Positions 36,977-47,136 are shown, counted from the first letter of the stretch. The stretch: 64,000 nt of DNA from Narthecium ossifragum (GCA_963920575.1 OY986972.1:20372083-20436082); one strand, 5' to 3'. Numbers and translations: made by a program. The notes: generated from the letters alone by a model not told the origin.

Positions 36977-39475
36977 TGTGAGGACCCGTACCTCCAACCT
37001 GGTCCGACCACGTTAGGTCGAGGGTCTGGGTTTGTGGTTTGGCCCGGTTGGCCTTGGGATGCGATCGGTTGATCACATCGCTGTTTTTGACCCCAGTGGC
37101 ATTTTGGTAAATATGCTTCCTGGTGGTCAGTTTCACACCCGCGTTGCACACATGGCCTTTGATTGATGTATGTGTTTGATTAGGACCTTTAGGGCGCTTC
37201 CGATTGGAAGATCGGGGCTCGATCAGGAGAGATCGAATCGGACGGCTGTGATGGATTCCAGCTTTCTATTTAAACCCCTTTCCTTTCTCTCTCTCTTTCT
37301 TTTCTTCCTTCTCCCCTGCCGTTCTCTCTTCTCCCTCTCTCCTTCGGCTGAGCTAGGGCTTGGAGGCTTGACCTTCGCGGAGCGGATCTTGGCGATCGGA
37401 CGTGGGGGATGCGTGGAGGAGCTGTCATATCTCTTCAAGTAGGTGTTTCTACCTCGATCTTTGGATCAGGTTCTCCTAGGATAGGTTTAATGCTTGTTCG
37501 CTGTAGGAATACCTATTAGAATGTTGTGTAACTTGTAGCACATGTGATGTGGCTTGATTCTTGTATTCCTACCTTGCGATTCCGGCATTTTAACGGCTGG
37601 CTTTCGTATTGTCGTCGTTTATCGGTTTTCGGCCGTTTTGACCTAAATTGGAGATTTAATCGTCAAAATTGTGTTTTGATCATACCATTGGATTCCCCAT
37701 CATCTTTTATGCATGCTTGCAAAGTTTCATCGAATTTCAACTTGAATTAATCCTTGAAATCCAAGAAATTGGATTTCCGGCACTGTTCTGAGGAACTGTG
37801 CCTGAGGCTCGACGGTCGATCGACCGTGGGTTTTCCCTCTTTTTTTCATCCCGCCTCACGGTCGACCGTCGCATCGTCCGTGAGGCTCTGCCTCGTTTTG
37901 GCCTCTCCACGGTCGATGGGCCGATCGACCGTCGCCCAGATGGTTTTCCTCGTTTTGGCGTCACGGTCGATCGCCGGATCGACCGTGACATCGTCCGTGG
38001 GCTCACGGTCGATCTCCGGATCGACCGTGACATCGTCCGTGACCCCTTGGACTTGGTTTTCTGGCTTTTCTTGGATGGATTTGATTTGTAATTAGTATCT
38101 AAGTATGTTGGGAAGTTTACAAGTGAATTTTGTAGAGTTTTCAAAGGATTTCTATCGGGTTTGAGGATTGATTCGAGTATTTTCCCCTTTGGACGAATCT
38201 ATGGTTTTGATCGCATTTAATACGTGTTTGATAAGTAGTTAAATGTTATATTGGGTTGCTTAACCATTGGCTAGCTATGAAAGCTAGTTAATGAGGAATT
38301 GTGAACCTTAGCCTGTTGCCGGCGGGTGCCGAGGGCTATTGTATAAATGTGGCCAGTTACCTGTGGGGTAACTGTGGAACCTTAGTCTGTCAGGTGCAAG
38401 AGAGCACTGAAGACTATTGTATATCTGTATTTAATGCTTTGCTCAGATGTTTGTTTGGTTAGCATAGATTAACTGTATTTGAGGCCTTTGCTATGCTTAC
38501 CCCTTTGGCTAGCTGTAAGCTATGCCTAGCCCTGTATGATTAGTGGCATCTTGTTGCATGCTTATATCTTGTTATATGTGCCTGAGCATTGCATGCATCT
38601 TGATTGCATTAGAGGCATTTGAGGTTAGGCGGGCGATGGTTTGGGTCGCCGATCCGAGGCTTTCGGGTAGCTCGGATCTAGCTTTAGGGCCGTGGCTGGG
38701 TAGTCAGGAATAGGGTGTGATCTTGTATCATTTGAATCTCTTGTGATTGAGGATTGCGATAGTTGACTTGAATCAGTGTTCGAGGTTTAGAGGTCGTGTT
38801 GTCTTCCAAGGTCAAGTGCTAAGGATGCAATCGATGTGTTCCCGACGTGGTCCCCATGCAGTGGTATCCCTGCTGGGTGAGGGTGATCCTGCATGGTATT
38901 GTTCCCCTGTCAGTGCTTAGGGTGATCTTGGTAATGTGTCCAAGAGAGAGGTTCATGACAGGAGCCCTTGGGACATCAGTGGGTTATGGGACCCGTGGCA
39001 TCCGTTAGACTTAAGCTGGGAGACAACACTGTTGTTGTTTTCCTCCCTTCAGTGTGCCGTAGAGTAGAACCCTACTGAGCTTATCGCTCACTCCTACCCG
39101 GGCTGCGTTTGCAGGTGCAGGCGTCAGTTCTTCTTCAGTAGAGCCGGCGGATCAGCTTTGGTGGCGCGACTACGTCCAGAGGTGCTTGAGGTTGCTGGAG
39201 GATAATTTGTTGTACTTTGACAGTTTTGTATATTATGTACATTTCGAGGACTTTTGAGGTTAATGTATAATATTCTTTCCTTTGAGAATTTTGTATCAAA
39301 TCTTGTATCAGTACAACATGATGAATATATGAATTGAATTTCTGTTTCACCTCTGGAATATAAATTGTTTAAGTTTTTCTATAATTTCACTTTGTATCGC
39401 GCCGCTTGGAGATGAATAGTGTAGGTTTCCCCTCACGCCTCGGCCCGGATGGGTTTTCTGGGTCGGGGTGTGACA
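36977..39475 (+). mobile_element. LTR-A copy 10 (solo-LTR-like), forward
   Basis: Starts TGTGAGGACCCGTACCT and ends GGGTCGGGGTGTGACA, 2499 bp. Perfect target duplication GGTCC (36972-36976 and 39476-39480). TATA box TCTATTTAAACC near 37265 and a CT-rich tract to 37350. The internal slot (37808-38045) holds CGGTCGACCG and CGGTCGATC units. No gene. Confidence 0.88.
37808..38045. repeat. GGTCGACC/GGTCGATC palindrome array in LTR-A copy 10
   Basis: Repeated CACGGTCGACCGTCG and ATCGACCGTG units after the conserved flank GGATTTCCGGCACTGTTC. Same position as the array at 21424-21816. Confidence 0.8.
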
Positions 39476-39652
39476 GGTCCCTTGGAAGATCGATCTTCAT
39501 ATGGATGAAGATAGATCTGTGTTCTTGACTGGCGGCTGCGTCCCGATGAAGATCGATCTTCCTATGCTATGAAGATCGATTTTTTTCGCTTCATATGCTC
39601 CTCAGCTCCATAAGGTGATCAATCTTTTAGTAGACGAAGATCGATCCTCTAA

Positions 39653-40518
39653 GAGTGTGTTTGGATAGCAGTGTATAGGCTGAATTAGATGGAATGAGGA
39701 ATGAGCGGATTCCTCATTCCGTCCATCCTCATGTTTGGCTCACTTTTGTTATTTGGAATCGGCGGAATCCGACGTGATCGGATTCCGAAAATTCGGAATC
39801 GCGGCGTCCGCTCGAATCGAGCGGACGCCATTCCACGGAAGCCGCCGCTGTGCATCCGCGGATCCGAAATTTAGATTTCCTTTAATGGCCATTTTATCCC
39901 CTTGATATTTAAAATAACTATATTTATCATAACTTTAAATATACATGTTAAAACTTTATGAAATTAGTCTCATTGGAAAGATATCATCGATATCTTCGTT
40001 ATGAGACCAATATTGAGTATTTTTGAAAGTAAATATTTGATGTAATTTAATTTATAAAATTATTTAATATATTATAACTTAAATTATACCTGAATTTTTA
40101 ATAATTTCGATCAATCATTTTACATGATTAGATGCATTCAAAGAATTAATTTGACCTAAATTTTCAATAATTTCGATCAATCATATCTCGTGGGTATTGT
40201 TATAATTATAATGAAAAACATGTCATAATTTGAAGAAAACTTAAAGTTTTATTATTAACATGCTGTCAAAATTCCCTTGGTTCCAATTCAGAGATTTATG
40301 AATCAAACACCAGAATCCACAAAATTAGCAGATTCAACTCATCCATAATAGACAAGCCAAACACCAGAATCACCAGATTCAGCTCATTCCATATAGACCA
40401 ACCAAACAACAGAACCAAAATCCACAGAATCACCAGATTCAGCTCATTCCCCATTCAGCTAATTCCACAGATTCCTCATTCAGCTAATTCATCATATTCA
40501 GGTTTGCCAAACGCACCC
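39653..40518. mobile_element. PIF/Harbinger-like (Tourist-type) non-autonomous element
   Basis: TIRs GAGTGTGTTTGG and, at the right, CCAAACGCACCC (reverse complement GGGTGCGTTTGG). The TAA trinucleotide occurs at both sides (39650-39652 and 40519-40521), as expected for this superfamily. 866 bp, with AATTC/GGATTC-rich arms. No transposase. Confidence 0.7.
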
Positions 40519-41553
40519 TAAATTGTTGCGCTCTGTCATCTCTTTTGCCCGTGAAAGATCGATCATGCCCTAGGGAAAGATCGATCCTTTCAAAACTTGC
40601 GATCTGTCACTGAAAATGCACATAGAGGATCGATCATGAGAAGATCAATCTTTGTTGTTCCGCCTGGATTTCTTCTTGATGTCTTTAAAGGATCGATCTT
40701 CTTTAATAAAGGATCGATCTTCTTCATACTGAAGTGGCTCGAATGAGTTCATTTTAGCTCCAAACTTGATCCAATCCTCGTTGAGGGCTCTTGTACCTGT
40801 AATGGGGTAATACTCGTCAGTAGGGTCTTGCTCGGAGACTAGCAATGCCAAATTGAAAGGGTGATTTGTGCACTTTTCACGTCTTATCACTACCCTTTTG
40901 TTTAGATAGTCTCATACGGGAGTATCTTGTACAAATGTAAACCCTTTTGAGGATTTGAATATTATATTATTTCTTTTGAGGTTGTTAATCTTTGTAGTAT
41001 AAGGGTGCTTATGAATTATTTAGGGAGACCAGTAGGTTAGAGGGAACCCCCTCGCCAAAAAATTTCCGCATTAGTTAGGTTCCGGTTCACGTCGCCCGGC
41101 CCGATTGGGCCTTCGCGGGTCAGGGCGCGATAGCCGCCGCCACGTTGGTCAAGATCCTCCTTCGTCTACGGTCACCGTCGTCGGTCTCTCCTCTGGCCGC
41201 GGGTCTCTCCCTTATCTCTCTCCCGAAGGTTTATATATGATCATTGTGATCATAGATCATGGCCGTCCAATCAACATGAGCTGATCATAGCCCCTCAAAT
41301 CCCGATCCTTGCAATCTAACTCAGATTTCTCGATCTAGAGTACTCATAATGGTCTAATCAAGTACATACATTATCACAATGTTGTGTGTGCGTTGCGCGT
41401 GTATGAAACCGACTGTTAAGGCGTAATTTACGAAATTGCCATTGGGGTCGCAGTGATCAACCCGATCGCGAAACAAGGCCAACCGAGCCAAATAAACCAA
41501 ACCAAACTCTCAACCTAACACGGTCGGGCTGGGTTGGAGGTATGGGGCCTCAC

Positions 41554-41738
41554 ATTGCACAGCCTAAGAATCTCTTTCCATGATTCGTTTGCGTCCATGA
41601 AGTCCTCATTTTGGCCTTCACTTCACAGTGCCAGTTGTAATCTTCCCTCCCCGGTGTGGCAACTGAACCTCCACTGAGCTTGGAACTCCCATGCGACAAT
41701 AACCTCACCGACATGGAACTGACCACCAATGCATCCAA
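41554..41738 (-). pseudogene. GRF-type zinc-finger gene fragment, N-terminal part
   Basis: The minus-strand frame reads MSVRLLSHGSSKLSGGSVAT, then YNWHCEVKAKMRTSWTQTNH and GKRFLGCA, where LTR-A copy 3 interrupts it. The C-x..x-A-x-RTSWT-x-x-N-x-GKRFxGC pattern is the first half of a GRF zinc finger; the second half is at 16590-16721. The first metal ligand pair is altered (HCEV rather than CxCG). The gypsy element at 41758 cuts it off from any promoter. Confidence 0.65.
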
Positions 41739-41757
41739 TTAAAGGTAGGTGAGAAGG

Positions 41758-42281
41758 TGATGCAGGACAAAACCCGGGCGACCCTAACCGTCGGACGGGC
41801 ATAACTTTCGATCCGGGTATCCGATCGGGGCGTGCGACCAGTCGAAATGACCGGGTCGACGAGCCCGTCATTTATCATCGAAGATCTTCGATCTCTCCAT
41901 GACTGCTTGCCAAATCGTCAAATTCCTTTTCCTCTGGTCTGAAAACTCAGTTTTAGTTAAAACTTTCCTTTTTAGGCAGTTTATCGGTTTTTATTTTTGG
42001 CAACTTTTCCTATTTTGAGTAGGGTTTCTTTTTATTTGAATTCTGGGTTTAATAGGCTTTGATCATGATTGAGTCCATGTTTGAGTTGGTCAGGTCTTTC
42101 CTTAATCCTATAAAAGGAGGCCTTAGGGTTTGTAAAGAGTTAGTTTTTTTATGAATAAAAATTGAGTTAGTTTTCTCCTCTTGAGAATTCTAGTTTTCTC
42201 TCCCATAGAGAGTTTGGTTATCTCTCCCATAGAGAGTTTGGTTATCTCTCCCATAGAGAGGTCCACGTTTACCCTGCGCCA
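41758..42281 (+). repeat. 5' LTR of the gypsy element
   Basis: 524 bp. It contains TATAAAAGG (near 42110) and three copies of a CTCTCCCATAGAGAG hairpin unit near its 3' end; the 3' LTR has only two. Confidence 0.9.
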
Positions 42282-42284
42282 GAG

Positions 42285-42302
42285 TGGTATCAAGAGCTAT
42301 CC
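42285..42302 (+). promoter_or_regulatory. Primer binding site of the gypsy element
   Basis: TGGTATCAAGAGC matches the usual initiator tRNA-Met complement TGGTATCAGAGC with one inserted A. Confidence 0.8.
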
Positions 42303-42323
42303 GAGTTCCTGGGAAGAGGAACC

Positions 42324-43849
42324 ATGCCTCAAACCAGAGCCGCACGTGCTCGACGGCCGCCTAGTGTATCTCCACCGCCGCCGCCGCCCAGAAGGCGTGG
42401 CCGGCCTCCTGTCGACGAGGGGCCTCCCTCGCGGGAACAAGGGGTCTTGCAGGCAACCATCGTCGATCTTCAATGACAGGTGGCCCCCCTCCAACTCTAG
42501 TTACAACATCAGAATCGAGATAGGACGCCCTCGCTGGAAGAGGAAGAGGAGTTGTCTTCGGATGAGTCCTCCTTTCAGAACATGTACGCCGACCCACCCC
42601 CCTTTCGACGCTATGACCAGCGGGATCATGCCATGGATTACGGATTCAAGGTAGACATACCTGAGTTCACAGGAGGGTTGCAGGGCGAGATCTTCATGGA
42701 CTGGCTTCATCAGGTGGAACGAATCTTCGAGTTTCGGGAGGTTCCCGACGACATCAAGGTGAAGTTGGTGTCTATCGAGTTGAAGGGCCGAGCTTCAGCA
42801 TGGTGGGAACAACTAAAGAGGGTTCGTGAGAAGCAGCAGAAGGGCAAGATCCGAAATTGGGAGAAGATGAAGAAGAAGCTGAAGGAGCACTTCCTTCCGT
42901 TCGGATATACCCAGTCCCTCTTCCAGAAACTACACACGCTTCGCCAAGGTACGCGATCTGTTGAAGAATATACTGAAGAATTCTATCAGTTGCTTGCCAG
43001 GAACGACCTGTCGAAGACAGAGGAGCAGACGGTGGCTAGATACTTGGGAGGGCTGCGGCTATCTCTCCAGGACGCGCTGAGCCTTCACGTGTTGTGGACG
43101 GTGTCCGAGGCCTATCAGCGGGCGTTGATGGCGGAGAAACAGCAAGCACGTGCGCCTGCCATGGAACGGACGCCACAACCCCCTCCAGCGCCGCTGAACC
43201 CGACCTCGCCAGCGAAGCCGCCGGGTCCACGGCCCGTTCCCCCAAATCCGGCATCGGGATCCACCTTCAGGTGCTTCCGTTGTGGAGAAGTGGGCCACCG
43301 GGCTTCGGACTGTAGCCTACCTGCTAGCCGACCAGGGAAGGCTATGCTCATTGAGGAAGAAGCGGAGGAGCATGCAGACCAGGCCGAGCCCGTCTTCGAT
43401 GACTATGGCGATGAAGGAGAGATTCTGTACGGCGATGGCCCTACGACCCTGGTCTTGCGAAAGAGCTTCCTGTCACCCAAGGAGGAAGTCGACGACAGCT
43501 GGATGCGGACCAAACTATTCCAAACGACGTGCATCATCGGCGGGCGGGTCTGTAAGCTGATTGTGGACAGTGGAAGCTATGAGAACGTCATCGCGGATGA
43601 AGCGATGACCAAGCTGCAACTGGCAACGGAAGGCCATCCTGTTCCGTACCGACTATCGTGGCTCAAGCGCGGCAGTGAGGTAAACGTCGATAAACGCTGC
43701 CTGGTGTCCTTTTCCATTGGTGCCAACTATCAGGATAGTGTGTGGTGTGATTTGGTGACCATGGATGCGTGCCACCTCTTGCTGGGCCGACCCTGGCAAT
43801 ATGACCGTTCTGTCGTCTACGACGGTCGGAAGAACACCTACACCTTGCG
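42324..43849 (+). pseudogene. Gypsy gag-protease reading frame, broken
   Basis: ATG at 42324 opens MPQTRAARARRPPSVSPPPP; in-frame TGA (42474) and TAG (42498) follow, after which the same frame is open to the LTR-A insertion. It contains the retrotransposon gag domain (for example [47 protein letters not shown]), a Pro-rich linker, a CCHC zinc knuckle ([14 protein letters not shown], about 43270-43312) and an aspartic protease-like domain with [12 protein letters not shown]. Gag coats RNA and the protease would process the polyprotein. The two stops and the insertion disable it. Confidence 0.88.
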
Positions 43850-46306
43850 TGTCGCGCCCCGACCCGCGAAAGCCCAACCGGGCCGGGCGACGCGAACCGG
43901 AACCTAACCAACGCGGAAAAAGAACGGCGAGGGTTCCCTCTAACCTATGGGTCTCCCTAGCAATTCACCAAAAGCATCTCCAATATAAAGATACAATATT
44001 ATATAAAGAAGCCTCGAACCACAGATTTAAAACTTAAAGTGATTTATTACAAAACCTCGGAGAGGGGGAAGTTCTGTTACAACATTACTCCCGTAGGAGA
44101 CTAACTAACATAAGGGTAAAAGCGGTAAATATTGCCACCTCTCAAAAGCCACAAGGCGCCGCCGCACCGCCAACCAATTGCCCGGTAGGGGCCAAGGAAG
44201 AAGAGCTGATGCCTGCACCTGCAAAACGCAGCCCGGGTAGGAGTGAGCACTAAGCTCAGTAGAGATCTACACTACGACACACAGAAGGAAGAGCGAAACG
44301 CAACAGTGTCGCCCTCAAGTGGAATCTGGGTGTATACAGGGGTCCCATAACCCCACCGCGTGTCCCTGAGGCCCCGATCATGGTCTTCCAGCCGAACTGG
44401 TCACATGTCAGGTCACACTCAGTAGCAGGAAAAGACACTGCTAACTCTCAATAGGACACTGAACACTGTTTGGTGGGAAGAGACACCACTGAGTAGGCAA
44501 AATCCTCTACTCAAGAGTTTTAAGAAGAACCGGACACCGGCTACACCTCAGATCCAACTCGAGGCCGACACGACCTCTACAATCATCAAGCCATAAGTGT
44601 ACCAGTCATCTAAGCCTATCATCGGATCAACTGGACATCACAATTCAACCGGGTCCTAACAGCCCAACCCCGGTCCTAGGGCTAAGTCCGAGCTTCCAGC
44701 CTCGGGACGGCGACCCAAGGATCACCCACGCCCTAACCAATGCAACTAATGCACACAAAAACAATGCATGCTATGACATACACAGATAATAGGAAAGGCA
44801 TGCAACAGTATGTCAAACATCATATAAGTCTACTGGATCGCTGCAGCGGTACCACCAACCGCTGCCAGCCGATCCGCAGCGGGTCCCGGCATTACGACGG
44901 TACCGCGACCGTCAACCGCGGACTCCTGCAACGGGAAGCAACCCCGAAAACGATGATGTACAAAACACAATATAATATTATATTCCGAAATATAATATTA
45001 TATTCAAAAACACCCAAAGCCTCTACTTAGGGGCTAATTGATCCCGTCGATCCGACGTCCAAACGACGTCGGATTCAAGATCCAACTTAATCACCAGTAG
45101 GTGTATATACCAGGATCATCATATCCAAATTTCATAAACATCCAACGGTTGGATTAACGGGAACCTTTAATCAAAAATCGCTGATTAAACCAACTTACCC
45201 TTTAATTGCTGCAACGCAGCCCTCCAGCAAACAATTCACCAGAAATCGTACATAAATAGGAAAAATACGAAACAAGATGGAATGGAAAGCTATCGAGTAG
45301 ATCTACAACTCTTATGTTTGTAAAAAGCCAAGATCATGTACTCGCCGGCCGGAAAACTCGCCGCAAGCCGGCTGTTTCTCAAGAACAGCAGAAAACCAGA
45401 AATCCGAGACTAATCATCCATAAAACCTACTCAAATCTCAACTGATTAACATGAAACTTAAATCAGTTATTCTACAAGAAATAAGAAAACTAACAAAGCA
45501 AGGATCAACAAGATCCAACGGCTAGATCTCAAGAAAACCCGAAAAGAACACCAGTAGGTATAACCCTACCTAGCTGCGCTTTCCTCGGCTGATTCCCCGC
45601 GATTTGATCACCAACAAGCCGCCAAACTACTTCCGGGAGCTTCCTCTCGTTGTCACGAATCCAACGAGCCAGAGAACACCCAATTTAATTTGGTGGTCGG
45701 AGGAGGGAGAACGGAAGAGGAGAAGGTGGCTGCCGGAAAAACAGGGGAAGAGCAACGTCGGGAGAGAAGAAAAGAGAAGAAGATGAAGGAAGGAAGGGAA
45801 GAAGAAAAGGAGGGGAAAGGGGGGAGGGGACAGCCGGGAAAGAGGGGAAAAAGCTGGGGGAGGGGAGGAGAAAGTCCTCCCCCTCTGACAGGGGAGAGCG
45901 ACGGCCAGCGGTGGCCGTCCTCGCGAAGCAGAAAACCAACCGACTTATGAATGATCGATCCTTACTCAAGGGAGGATCGATCCTTCATGACGATTCACAA
46001 GGCTTTCTGGCACGAAGAGGATCGATCCCTTGTGACGATTCACAAGGCTTTCTGGCACGAAGAGGATCGATCCCTTAGCCATAGAGGATCGATCATTTGT
46101 GTGATGAAAGCTAAACTTGGGCAAGAACTCAAGCCCAAGTCCGGATCTTTCGATCCCGGGTTCACCTAGCCATTCTAAACAAACACTAACACATACAAGG
46201 CCAGTGTGTGCACACGCGGGTGTGAAACAAACCAACAAGGCACAATTTACCAAATTGCCCTTGCGGTCCACAGCGAGCCACAGGGGTAGAGGGGCAGGTC
46301 CTCACA
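43850..46306 (-). mobile_element. LTR-A copy 11 (solo-LTR-like) in the gypsy protease-pol frame
   Basis: Starts TGTCGCGCCCCGACCCGCG and ends GGGGCAGGTCCTCACA, 2457 bp. Flanks TTGCG and TTATG differ by G-to-A and C-to-T changes, consistent with deamination of one target-duplication copy. It shares the AATATAATATTATATTC palindrome (44970-45003). GATCGATC cluster at 45950-46105. Gypsy coding resumes immediately after it. Confidence 0.8.
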
Positions 46307-46548
46307 TTATGGATCAACGAGAAGCGAGTGACCTTAGCGCCGAGACGGGAGGAGCTGCGGCCCAAGCCCAAGGAAGGCCGAATTCTGACTATGCTGTCAC
46401 GGTCACACTCTCTGGAGGAGGCCTACCGAGTCCGGTGCCCACCCCAAGTGCAGATTTCTGATACTTTTAATGTGAATCATCTGGGTACATACAGTGGGGT
46501 TCATTACGATCTAGACTCAAGGACAAGTCCTTTCCAACCAGGGGAGGA
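46307..46548 (+). pseudogene. Gypsy pol remnant: protease-RT linker fused to integrase tail
   Basis: It continues LWINEKRVTLAPRREELRPK and ILTMLSRSHSLEEAYR, then jumps to VQISDTFNVNHLGTY and DSRTSPFQPGEDD. The first part belongs before reverse transcriptase and the second is the typical end of a gypsy polyprotein (I.DTFNV..L...SRT..FQ.GEDD). About 2.5-3 kb encoding RT, RNase H and integrase core is therefore deleted, by family knowledge of pol length. Confidence 0.8.
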
Positions 46549-47048
46549 TGATGCAGGACAAAACCCGGCGACCCTGACCGTCGGACGGGCATAACTTTCG
46601 ATCCGGGTATCCGATCGGGGCGTGCGACCAGTCGAAATGACCGGGTCGACGAGCCCGTCATTTATCATCGGAGATCTTTGATCTCTCCATGACTGCTTGC
46701 CAAATCGTCAAATTCCTTTTCCTCTTGTCTGAAAACTCAGTTTTAGTTAAAACTTTCCTTTTTAGACAGTTTTATCGGTTTCTATTTTTGGCAACTTTTC
46801 CTATTTTGAGTAGGATTTCTTTTTATTTGAATTCCGGGTTTAATAGGGTTTGATCATGATTGAGTCCATGTTTGAGTTGGTCAGGTCTTTCCTTAATCCT
46901 ATAAAAGGAGGCCTTAGGGTTTGTAAAGAGTTAGTTTTTTTGTGAATAAAAATTGAGTTAGTTTTCTCCTCTTGAGAATTCTGGTTTTCTCTCCCATAGA
47001 GAGTTTGGTTGTCTCTCCCATAGAGAGGTCCACGTTTACTCTGCGGCA
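46549..47048 (+). repeat. 3' LTR of the gypsy element
   Basis: 500 bp, close to the 5' LTR; it has two rather than three CCCATAGAGAG units and scattered substitutions. Confidence 0.9.
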
Positions 47049-47084
47049 GAAGGTTAGATGAAGATCTCGTCGTAGAAGAAAGAC

Positions 47085-47086
<2 letters not shown>

Positions 47087-47133
<47 letters not shown>
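47087..47133. repeat. GA microsatellite
   Basis: About 23 nearly uninterrupted GA units. Confidence 0.95.

Positions 47134-47136
<3 letters not shown>

Larger units (their letters stand above)
35782..40889 (-). mobile_element. LTR-B copy 3, split by an LTR-A and a Tourist-like element
   Basis: Starts TGATAATGTGTGAAAAGTG and ends GCACTTTTCACGTCTTATCA. Perfect target duplication CTACC (35777-35781 and 40890-40894). On the minus strand a TATA box lies at 36847-36857. The nested LTR-A (36977-39475) landed inside the GATCGATC array, whose parts remain at 36920-36960 and 39480-39650; another cluster is at 40550-40730. Confidence 0.85.
33858..41132 (+). mobile_element. LTR-A copy 9, forward, split by LTR-B copy 3
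   Basis: Starts TGTGAGGACCTGTCCCT and ends GGGTCAGGGCGCGATA (terminal CA mutated to TA). Perfect target duplication GCCGC (33853-33857 and 41133-41137). About 2.16 kb without the nested 35782-40889. TATA box CCTATAAATAGCC near 34206, with GATCGATCGGAC palindromes just upstream (34096-34200). Confidence 0.85.
16722..41553 (-). mobile_element. LTR-A copy 3, outermost element hosting about ten later insertions
   Basis: The left end is TGTCACACCCCGACCC (16722) and the right end GGCCTCACA (41545-41553). Flanks are TTCCA (16717-16721) and TTGCA (41554-41558), a 4/5 match. Independent support: removing the whole interval joins two halves of a GRF zinc finger in frame (RFLGC to ANY). The unit's own remnants lie between the nested elements, for example 16722-17345, 19857-20603, 25218-25887, 32694-33071, 33389-33857 and 41133-41553. 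Confidence 0.7.
41758..47048 (+). mobile_element. Ty3/gypsy retrotransposon, internally deleted, with both LTRs
   Basis: LTRs at 41758-42281 and 46549-47048 start TGATGCAGGACAAAACCC and end CTGCGCCA or CTGCGGCA. Perfect target duplication GAAGG (41753-41757 and 47049-47053). A tRNA-Met-type primer site lies 3 bp after the 5' LTR (42285) and a polypurine tract AGGGGAGGA (46540-46548) precedes the 3' LTR. Gag, zinc knuckle and protease are present, but RT, RNase H and integrase are missing. LTR-A copy 11 sits inside at 43850-46306. Confidence 0.9.
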
